Assembly (NCBI GenBank): GCA_964508895.1
Contig: CAZDWF010000143.1
Coordinates: forward strand, 1-8,339
Direction of reading: 5' to 3'
Length of the DNA: 8,339 nt
Origin: M55B132 sp964508895
GTDB taxonomy: Bacteria > Bacteroidota > Bacteroidia > Bacteroidales > B18-G4
Below are positions 1-5,670 of this stretch, in pieces. Positions within the stretch are counted from its first letter, which is position 1. Each line of letters starts with the position of its first letter. The notes beneath the pieces are model-generated. The model ran no database searches, had not been told where the DNA came from, and was given only the letters and a program-made list of their open reading frames with translations. Position numbers and translations under genes: made by a program.

Positions 1-117
1 TTTGAGCTCATTGAAAGAGGTGAAAACTGGTTGAAAAACAATACTTTTCAAAATAGAATCTTAAAATGGGAAACTAAGATTTGGGGGGAAATTCCTGCAG
101 ATTTTGGAAGAAAATAA
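1..117 (+). CDS. C-terminal end of an unidentified protein (partial)
   Basis: Frame 1 is open from the first base of the window and closes with TAA at 115-117, giving 38 residues that begin FELIERGENWLKNN and end IPADFGRK. The gene starts outside the window. The visible tail is rich in Trp, Lys and Glu, has no membrane segment and reads like the end of a soluble protein. I do not recognise the family. It is on the same strand as the ABC ATPase that starts 108 bases later, but the spacer contains repeat DNA and a possible promoter, so co-transcription is uncertain. Confidence 0.6.
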   Translation, partial: FELIERGENWLKNNTFQNRILKWETKIWGEIPADFGRK

Positions 118-165
118 ATTACTATTAATCCCTATCTATTTTAATACACAATATCATATTATTAA

Positions 166-197
166 ATCTGTGTTTCATCTGAGTACATCTGTGAGAC
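166..197 (+). repeat. Degenerate short tandem repeat (ATCTGTG units), intergenic
   Basis: Three 7-base units lie in a row at 10-11 base spacing: ATCTGTG at 166-172, ATCTGAG at 177-183 and ATCTGTG at 187-193, followed by AGAC. The 10-mer TCTGTGAGAC at 188-197 recurs on the minus strand at 7188-7197, so the two sites probably belong to one interspersed repeat family. It fills much of the spacer upstream of the ABC ATPase gene. The units are seen directly; the family assignment is inference. Confidence 0.45.
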
Positions 198-213
198 CTC
201 TTTAATATTTAAC

Positions 214-221
214 TACTTTTG
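214..221 (+). promoter_or_regulatory. Possible Bacteroidota -7 promoter box (TAnnTTTG)
   Basis: TACTTTTG matches the Bacteroidota -7 consensus TAnnTTTG exactly. It ends 4 bases before the ATG of the ABC ATPase gene, which would put the transcript start at or very near the start codon and make the mRNA leaderless or nearly so. The usual -33 TTTG element is not visible at the expected distance, so this is a weak call. Confidence 0.25.
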
Positions 222-225
222 ATTT

Positions 226-1929
226 ATGGATCCCATCCTCCAAATAGATAATCTTTCAATCTCTTTCTCTTCTGATAATGGAGAAGTTCAAGCGGTTAAG
301 GGTGTTTCATTTGATCTGGAAAGAAGCAAGACACTTGGCATAGTGGGAGAATCAGGATCAGGAAAATCAGTTACTGCTTTATCTATAATGAAGCTTATTC
401 CCGAACCTCCTGGAAAAATCAATTCGGGAAAAATCAATTATTCAGAAAAAAATAAAAAACCAATTGACCTGTTATCTCTTAACGAAAAGGAACTCAGAGC
501 ATACAGAGGTAAGAAGATCGCCATGATATTCCAGGAACCCATGACTTCACTAAATCCTGTTTTTCGTTGTGGAAATCAAATGGTGGAAGCTATTCGCACT
601 CACCAGATGATAGATTATAAAGACGCTAAAAATAAAGTGATCGATTTATTCAAAGAGGTCAGGCTACCTGATCCTGAAGAAGCTTTTTATAAGTATCCGC
701 ATCAGCTTTCTGGCGGACAAAAACAAAGGGTGATGATAGCTATGGCCATGTCGTGTAATCCTTCAATATTGATTGCCGATGAACCCACAACTGCACTGGA
801 TGTAACAGTACAAAAAGACATTCTTAAGCTTGTTAAATCACTTCAGGAAAAACATGATATGACGGTGATCTTTATTTCACATGACCTGGGTGTAATTTCT
901 GAAATAGCTGATGATGTAATTGTAATGTATAAAGGAGAGATCGTTGAATCAGATTCGGTAAAACAGATCTTTGAAGAGCCGCAGCATCCTTATACCAAAG
1001 GATTAATTGCCTGTCGGCCTACGCTTAATTATCCGTATAAAAAACTTCCAACAATCAATGATTATCTCACAGGAAACATTGAAAACCTAAAAAAGGAATT
1101 CAAACAGGAAAAAGCAGATCCTGATAGTTTTGCCAATACCAAAACCATTCTTGAAATTAATAATCTTAAAACATATTTTCCTTTAAAAAAGGGCTTGTTC
1201 AGTCGTATCAAAGGATATACTAAAGCTGTAGATGATATTAGCTTTCAAGTGAAAGAAGGTGAAACATTTGGCCTGGTAGGAGAATCAGGATGCGGAAAGA
1301 CAACTCTGGGTAGGACCATTCTGAGATTGATTGAACCAACGGCCGGTGATATTGTTTTTGAGGATAAAGACATTAAGAAATTATCTTTATCGCAATTAAG
1401 AAAGATGAGGAAGAATATGCAGATCATTTTTCAGGATCCCTATTCATCTTTAAATCCCAGAATATCTGTTGGTAATGCCATTGAAGAACCTTTAAAGGTA
1501 CATGGGATTGATAAAGGAACAAAAGAATTACAGGATAATGTCAATGAGCTGCTTGAGAAAGTCGGGCTGGATGAAAGCTATTATGGGAGATATCCGCATG
1601 AGTTATCGGGCGGACAAAGACAGAGAATATGTATTGCAAGAGCGCTTGCTGTTAATCCAAGGTTTATCGTCTGTGATGAATCGGTTTCAGCATTGGATGT
1701 CTCGGTGCAGGCACAGATCCTGAATCTTTTGAATGATCTGAAAAAAGAACTGGGATTGACATATATATTTATTTCACATGATCTTTCTGTTGTGAAATTT
1801 ATGTCGGACCGGATGATGGTAATGAAAGAAGGGAAGATGATGGAGATGGGCAGAGTAGAGGAAATTTATGATAATCCGAAGACGGAATATACGAAGAGAC
1901 TAATTGAAGCGATACCTGGAGAAAATTGA
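226..1929 (+). CDS. Double-domain ABC transporter ATP-binding protein (peptide/nickel type, YejF/GsiA-like)
   Basis: This 567-residue protein carries two complete ATPase domains in one chain and would power import of oligopeptides or similar solutes from the cytoplasmic face of an inner-membrane permease. Domain 1 has Walker A GESGSGKS (41-48), Q-loop FQEPMTSLNP (102-111), signature LSGGQ (161-165), Walker B ending LIADEP (182-187) and the switch His in ISHD (217-220). Domain 2 has Walker A GESGCGKT (352-359), FQDPYSSLNP (402-411), LSGGQ (460-464), Walker B ending IVCDES (481-486) and ISHD (516-519). HPYTKGL and EYTKRL mark the ends of the two halves, as in Dpp/Opp ATPases, but the Cys-rich tail of DppD/OppD is absent. 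The first ATG fits the family because the ATPase fold begins within a few residues (ILQIDNL). No permease or binding-protein gene is in the window, so the substrate is unknown. RNase R follows 9 bases downstream, probably in the same transcript. Confidence 0.93.
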   Translation: MDPILQIDNLSISFSSDNGEVQAVKGVSFDLERSKTLGIVGESGSGKSVTALSIMKLIPEPPGKINSGKINYSEKNKKPIDLLSLNEKELRAYRGKKIAMIFQEPMTSLNPVFRCGNQMVEAIRTHQMIDYKDAKNKVIDLFKEVRLPDPEEAFYKYPHQLSGGQKQRVMIAMAMSCNPSILIADEPTTALDVTVQKDILKLVKSLQEKHDMTVIFISHDLGVISEIADDVIVMYKGEIVESDSVKQIFEEPQHPYTKGLIACRPTLNYPYKKLPTINDYLTGNIENLKKEFKQEKADPDSFANTKTILEINNLKTYFPLKKGLFSRIKGYTKAVDDISFQVKEGETFGLVGESGCGKTTLGRTILRLIEPTAGDIVFEDKDIKKLSLSQLRKMRKNMQIIFQDPYSSLNPRISVGNAIEEPLKVHGIDKGTKELQDNVNELLEKVGLDESYYGRYPHELSGGQRQRICIARALAVNPRFIVCDESVSALDVSVQAQILNLLNDLKKELGLTYIFISHDLSVVKFMSDRMMVMKEGKMMEMGRVEEIYDNPKTEYTKRLIEAIPGEN

Positions 1930-1938
1930 AAATTAATA

Positions 1939-4119
1939 ATGAAGGTTTATATGATTAGAAAGAAGAAAAACAAAAAAGGAAAATCAGAAGGACGTAAGGA
2001 TCAACTTACCCGCCAGATACTGGAGATATTTCAACAGAATCCTATCAAGGTTTTTAATTATAAACAGATATCTTCCCGCCTGGGAAAGATAGATAAAGCA
2101 ACCCGTGATTTGATAGGTACCATTTTATTCGAGCTGTTTGACAAGGGTATTACCTTTGAAATCCGTCCAGGAAAGTATAAGATCAATCCTGAATACCTCA
2201 GTGAAATAAAATCTCACTCCTCTACCGTTGATGGTATAGTGGATATGAAGCAGACCGGCAAGGCCTATATTATTCCTGAAGATGGCAGTGAAGATATTTA
2301 TATTGCAGCCAATAATACCTATCATGCTTTTCATCAGGACAAAGTGAGGGTAAGGTTATTCCCTAAAAGACCCGGCAGAAAGCTTGAAGGACAAATCATT
2401 GAAATTCTCAAACCAAAAAAATCTCAATTTGTCGGGGTTATTGAAGTAGGAAAGAATTTTGCTTTTTTCATTCCTGACAGCCTGAGCGTTCCGGTGGATA
2501 TATTTATTCCTAAAGAAAATCTGAAAGGGGCTAAAAACGGACAAAAAGTTGTAGTTAAGGTCACAGAATGGCCCGAACACTCCAAAAACCCATTTGGTGA
2601 AATAACTGATGTATTAGGATATCCCGGAAATAATAATGTGGAAATGCAATCTATACTTGTGGAGTATGATTTTCCTTTATCATTTCCTGCAAGTGCTGAA
2701 AAAGAAGCTGCCAGAATTCCCGGGAAAATTCCTGCAGAAGAAATAGCAAAAAGACGAGACTTCAGAGATATATATACATTAACAATAGACCCGGAAGATG
2801 CTAAGGATTTTGATGATGCTTTATCTTTAAAAATGCTTGACAACGGAAACTGGGAAGTTGGGGTTCATATAGCAGATGTATCTCATTATGTGAAACCGAA
2901 TACATCCATTGATGAAGAAGGGTTTAACAGGGCGACCTCTATTTATCTTGTCGACAGGGTGATACCTATGCTTCCTGAAAAATTATCAAACAATGTTTGC
3001 TCTTTGAGTGCCAATGAGGATAAGCTCTGTTTTTCTGCCGTCTTTGAACTGAACGAAGATTCTGAAGTTTTGAAGCAATGGTTTGGAAAAACCGTTATTA
3101 ACTCCAATCGAAGATTCAATTATGAAGAAGTGCAACAAATCATTGAAAAGGAAAAAGGTGAGTATTCGTATGAGATCATGATCCTTCATAAACTGGCAAG
3201 TAAACTCAGGGAAGAACGGTATAATAATGGTTCAATTAATTTTGAAACCCAGGAAGTAAAATTCAGATTAGACGAAAATGGAAAACCAATAGAAGCTTAT
3301 ATCAAAGAACAGAAAGAATCAAACAAGCTTATTGAGGATTTCATGCTTCTGGCTAACAAAAAGGTAGCTGAGTTTATTGGAAAAACCCGTGGACGAGAGA
3401 AACCTAAAACCTTTATTTACAGGATACACGATACGCCTAATCCTGAAAAACTTGCAACATTTGTGCAGTTTTTGAATAAGCTCGGATATAAATTGAATAT
3501 AGGTACGCGTAAAAGTATTGCCAGTTCATTTAATAAGCTATTCAAAGATATTTCAGGAAAGGGTGAAAAGAATATGATAGAAACCATTGCTATCAGAACA
3601 ATGGCAAAGGCCGAATATTCAACTCATAATATTGGACATTACGGATTGGCTTTCCCATACTATACTCATTTTACTTCGCCTATTCGTAGATATCCTGATC
3701 TGATGGTTCACCGATTATTAGAAAAATACCTTGAAGGAGAAGCATCAGCTAACCAGCAGGAATACGAAGAATATTGCGTTCATTGTTCTGAAATGGAAAG
3801 GAAGGCAATAGATGCAGAACGGACATCGGTGAAGTATAAGCAGGCTGAATTTCTGATGGATAAGATTGGACAGGAATTTGATGGACTTATTTCAGGTGTT
3901 AGCAAATGGGGAATATATGTTGAGCTGCTTGGTAATAAATGTGAGGGAATGGTAAGATTACAGGATCTTCATGATGATTTTTATTACCTTGATGAAGACA
4001 ATTACCAGGTGATTGGACAAAGATACGGGCAGCAATTCAAGCTTGGTGATGAAGTTAGAATAAGAGTTAAGAGGATTGATATTAATAAAAAGCAGATGGA
4101 TTTTGAGATGATAAAATGA
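1939..4119 (+). CDS. rnr: Ribonuclease R (RNase II/RNB family 3'-5' exoribonuclease)
   Basis: RNase R degrades structured RNA processively from the 3' end and acts in mRNA turnover and rRNA/tRNA quality control in the cytoplasm. The product is 726 residues, in the normal range. In order: a basic Lys-rich leader (5-20), a winged-helix-like region (about 22-85), two cold-shock/OB domains (about 95-155 and 160-225), the RNB catalytic domain (about 270-600) and a C-terminal S1 domain (about 645-722, beginning FDGLISGVSKWGIYVEL). The metal-binding motif DPEDAKDFDDA (284-294) supplies Asp284, 290, 292 and 293. Also present are HIADVSHYV (310-318), the stacking Tyr in SIYLVDR (Tyr336), and FTSPIRRYPDLMVHRLL (578-594) with the RNA-contacting Arg residues. 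No key residue is missing. The start is ambiguous between 1939 and 1951; the longer frame is given. The gene follows the ABC ATPase gene by 9 bases, and a convergent gap lies beyond its stop. Confidence 0.95.
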   Translation: MKVYMIRKKKNKKGKSEGRKDQLTRQILEIFQQNPIKVFNYKQISSRLGKIDKATRDLIGTILFELFDKGITFEIRPGKYKINPEYLSEIKSHSSTVDGIVDMKQTGKAYIIPEDGSEDIYIAANNTYHAFHQDKVRVRLFPKRPGRKLEGQIIEILKPKKSQFVGVIEVGKNFAFFIPDSLSVPVDIFIPKENLKGAKNGQKVVVKVTEWPEHSKNPFGEITDVLGYPGNNNVEMQSILVEYDFPLSFPASAEKEAARIPGKIPAEEIAKRRDFRDIYTLTIDPEDAKDFDDALSLKMLDNGNWEVGVHIADVSHYVKPNTSIDEEGFNRATSIYLVDRVIPMLPEKLSNNVCSLSANEDKLCFSAVFELNEDSEVLKQWFGKTVINSNRRFNYEEVQQIIEKEKGEYSYEIMILHKLASKLREERYNNGSINFETQEVKFRLDENGKPIEAYIKEQKESNKLIEDFMLLANKKVAEFIGKTRGREKPKTFIYRIHDTPNPEKLATFVQFLNKLGYKLNIGTRKSIASSFNKLFKDISGKGEKNMIETIAIRTMAKAEYSTHNIGHYGLAFPYYTHFTSPIRRYPDLMVHRLLEKYLEGEASANQQEYEEYCVHCSEMERKAIDAERTSVKYKQAEFLMDKIGQEFDGLISGVSKWGIYVELLGNKCEGMVRLQDLHDDFYYLDEDNYQVIGQRYGQQFKLGDEVRIRVKRIDINKKQMDFEMIK
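1941..1945 (+). promoter_or_regulatory. Possible ribosome binding site favouring the second ATG of rnr
   Basis: GAAGG lies 5 bases before the ATG at 1951 and overlaps the upstream ATG at 1939. Most starts in this window have no such motif. If it is used, RNase R starts at 1951 as MIRKKKNKKG, four residues shorter than the longest frame. Shine-Dalgarno use is weak in Bacteroidota, so this does not settle the start. Confidence 0.3.
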
Positions 4120-4188
4120 ATGATGAAGTTATGAAGAGGTGGGAACTAAGGGATTGCAGATGCAATAAATCACAATTAATTACTGTTT

Positions 4189-4212
4189 AATTACCATGAA
4201 TTACGGGTAATT
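4189..4212. terminator. Hairpin in convergent gap, possible bidirectional terminator
   Basis: AATTACC (4189-4195) and GGTAATT (4206-4212) are perfect 7-base complements with a 10-base loop. The hairpin lies between the rnr stop (4119) and the stop of the minus-strand small gene (4240), where a shared terminator is expected. The stem is AT-rich and has no clean T-run on either side, so it would be weak. Confidence 0.35.
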
Positions 4213-4239
4213 TAAGTAAGTTATAATAAATTGAAGTAT

Positions 4240-4419
4240 TTAAGGTCTTTTAGGAGGGAGGAATTTGCATAGGATGAAGCCCAGTAATGGGCTGAACATA
4301 AAGCTGATAAAAAAAGACCATTCTTCTCCCAGTCTGCTTTTCTTTCCAATTGTAACAGAGATCCATAATGCCAGGGCGTACCAGATGAAGAAGATTAATA
4401 TTAAGTAGTAAGGATTCAT
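4240..4419 (-). CDS. Small two-helix membrane protein, 59 residues
   Basis: On the minus strand an ATG at 4419 opens a 59-codon frame closed by TAA at 4240-4242. The protein has two strongly hydrophobic stretches: about residues 4-24 (YYLILIFFIWYALALWISVT) and about 35-53 (SFFISFMFSPLLGFILCKF). A short basic loop with IGKKSRLGEEW joins them, and the tail is PPKRP. The pattern of IG-K/R-x-R-x-G, then a Trp-Ser-Phe-Phe-like start and SPLLGFI resembles the many small uncharacterised Bacteroidota membrane proteins with a GxxxxxGxxWSFFLSLxxSPxxG signature. Its role is unknown; it would sit in the inner membrane. It lies 115 bases downstream of the PepSY-type gene on the same strand and converges on rnr. 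The clean architecture argues that it is real. Confidence 0.7.
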   Translation of the reverse strand: MNPYYLILIFFIWYALALWISVTIGKKSRLGEEWSFFISFMFSPLLGFILCKFLPPKRP

Positions 4420-4457
4420 TATTGTACTTATGTTAATTTAAAATGCCTTTTTATTCA

Positions 4458-4490
4458 GGGGATAAAGTGATTGTGGGGTTGGGGGCGCGG
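4458..4490 (+). other. G-rich tract in the spacer between two minus-strand genes
   Basis: Runs of G at 4458-4461, 4474-4477 and 4481-4485, followed by GCGCGG, form an isolated GC island in otherwise AT-rich DNA. It lies between the PepSY-type gene (stop at 4535) and the small membrane gene (start at 4419). Three runs of at least four G are present, and the fourth has only two, so a full three-layer quadruplex is not supported. I see no coding frame or terminator in it. Confidence 0.25.
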
Positions 4491-4534
4491 ATTATTAATC
4501 AAGTTTTTCAACCCTTATTCCATAAGCCCTATCT

Positions 4535-5089
4535 TCAATAATATATAAACAAAAAGATCAATGGAATAATTATACCCACAATCGTAAGCCATGCTCCTCT
4601 GCCGGTAATTCCCCTTGATCCTCTTAGAATAAGCAATCCTGAAACTGATATTAAAATCAAAGCCACTGAATAAATATCTGAATAAATGGTCCACCATTTA
4701 ACCGGATTATAATGCAAATAATTCATCTCTTTGAATATTGGACGCTTTTTTATTTTTTCCAGGAGCCCCTTTCCTGTTTTCAGGTTCACCTCAACCGTTC
4801 CGTTTTTAATAAATACTTTCATCAGGCCGGCCTGAGGAAAGAAATGTTTTTTATATGTATCTTCCTCTTCGAGATCTATAAGCATTTGCTTCACAATATC
4901 TTTCCCGGGATCATCAGGCAAATTTGCAGTAAACTCATACCTGGTTACTATATAGTTGGGGTTCCAGTCATCATTATGGTTGATGGCTATTCCTGAAATA
5001 GCATATATAATTGTTATGCCAAAGAAAAAAAATCCAAAATCACGATGAATGGCTCTGTTCCACTTCCTCCACTTAAACTTTCTTCCCAT
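4535..5089 (-). CDS. PepSY-associated TM helix family membrane protein
   Basis: The 184-residue product has a basic N-terminus with RAIHRDFGFFFFG (12-24) leading into helix 1 (about 18-37). A soluble middle part of about 100 residues is probably outside the cytoplasm; it includes DDWNPNYIV (40-48). Two further helices are at about 135-156 and 166-183. The segment LHYNPVKWWTIYSDIYSVAL (125-144) at the start of helix 2 is typical of PepSY-associated TM proteins, as are the leading RxxHRDxG and the SGIAINH at 32-38. The soluble part has no evident enzyme motif. The start is 4 bases after the stop of the lipoprotein gene, so the two are very likely co-transcribed and may act together in the envelope. 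Relatives are often linked to metal uptake or reduction; that role is inferred here. No Shine-Dalgarno sequence is visible. Confidence 0.75.
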   Translation of the reverse strand: MGRKFKWRKWNRAIHRDFGFFFFGITIIYAISGIAINHNDDWNPNYIVTRYEFTANLPDDPGKDIVKQMLIDLEEEDTYKKHFFPQAGLMKVFIKNGTVEVNLKTGKGLLEKIKKRPIFKEMNYLHYNPVKWWTIYSDIYSVALILISVSGLLILRGSRGITGRGAWLTIVGIIIPLIFLFIYY

Positions 5090-5093
5090 CTAT

Positions 5094-5594
5094 CTATTCT
5101 TCTATTACCTCTTCAGATTCTTCTTCGGTAGGATCTTCTTTCAATACGTAATCAATACACATTATAGAATATTGAGGTTTGTGGTAAATGTTTTTGTGTT
5201 CTTCATCTTCTTCACCTTCTTCATGCTCTTCAGGTTCTTCAATTTCAATTTCTTCAACTATTCCTACCACGGCTATATAACTTCCTTCCAGCTCTGGTTG
5301 AAATGCTGCCATATCATCCGGTGCATTAATTTTAATTCGTTTGTCAGGATCACTTCCCATAATGAACATTTTTTTTCCACCATGTTTGCAAACATGTACA
5401 ATAGTTCCTTCCATGTTTACTTCTTGTCCAATAAGGTCGCCAGCCATATCCTGAAAATCTTCTGGTGCAATAACCAGTACTTCTGCAATAGTTGTTTCTT
5501 CGGCTGTATTTTCAGTATTGGCCTGTTGCTGTGTATTATTACATGCTACTATTGTTATTACAGCGAATGCAATAAATATTAATTTTTTAATCAT
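5094..5594 (-). CDS. OB-like lipoprotein with acidic His/Glu-rich insert
   Basis: The 166-residue product starts with a lipoprotein signal peptide: MIKK, a hydrophobic core (5-17) and lipobox IVAC with Cys18 as the lipidated residue. A linker rich in Gln, Asn, Thr and Glu follows (19-37). Residues 56-115 (GQEVNMEGTIVHVCKHGGKKMF, then RIKINAP and YIAVVGIVEEIEI) read as beta strands of an OB-like fold. VCKHGGKKMF (68-77) offers a Cys and a His, and Cys146 lies near the end. Residues 117-135 form an acidic stretch with His124 and His133, and the C-terminus is also acidic (about 153-166). These could bind metal cations, but that is inference. It precedes the PepSY-type membrane gene by 4 bases, suggesting an operon and a shared envelope role. 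The upstream DNA carries three AATAAACA copies. I cannot assign a specific function. Confidence 0.75.
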   Translation of the reverse strand: MIKKLIFIAFAVITIVACNNTQQQANTENTAEETTIAEVLVIAPEDFQDMAGDLIGQEVNMEGTIVHVCKHGGKKMFIMGSDPDKRIKINAPDDMAAFQPELEGSYIAVVGIVEEIEIEEPEEHEEGEEDEEHKNIYHKPQYSIMCIDYVLKEDPTEEESEEVIEE

Positions 5595-5600
5595 TTTAAA

Positions 5601-5651
5601 TGTTTATTAGTTTATGTTTTTGTTTATTATAAATATCGTTTTCTGTTTATT
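5601..5651 (-). repeat. Three direct AATAAACA repeats upstream of the lipoprotein gene
   Basis: On the minus strand AATAAACA occurs at 5644-5651, 5621-5628 and 5601-5608, spaced 23 and 20 bases apart (about two helical turns). The last copy ends 6 bases before the lipoprotein ATG. This is the only spacer upstream of the lipoprotein/PepSY pair, so the copies overlap where its promoter and leader must lie. They may be regulator sites or chance in AT-rich DNA. Confidence 0.35.
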
Positions 5652-5670
5652 GATTGGCAAAGATATAATA

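Noticed and set aside
1..117. Resemblance of the partial product to the end of DUF262/DUF1524 (GmrSD-like) proteins
   Set aside because: Only a loose Ile/Arg/Leu/Trp pattern is visible in 38 residues and the spacing does not fit well.
481..486. Ser in place of Pro after Walker B in domain 2 of the ABC ATPase (CDES)
   Set aside because: This variant is common in peptide-type ABC ATPases and does not suggest loss of function. Coordinates here are residue numbers within the protein; in DNA this is about 1666-1683.
2424..2843. Minus-strand open frame of 139 codons inside rnr
   Set aside because: It lies wholly within the well-supported RNase R gene and its composition is a shadow of that coding sequence.
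4153..4166. Small hairpin ATTGC-AGAT-GCAAT after rnr
   Set aside because: A 5-base stem without a T-run is too weak to call a terminator.
4712..4996. Plus-strand open frame of 94 codons
   Set aside because: It is antisense to the PepSY-type gene, whose protein has coherent helices and family motifs.
5049..5582. Plus-strand open frame of 177 codons, very Phe-rich
   Set aside because: It is antisense to the lipoprotein gene; the Phe comes from the complement of Glu/Lys-rich codons, and no recognisable domain is present.
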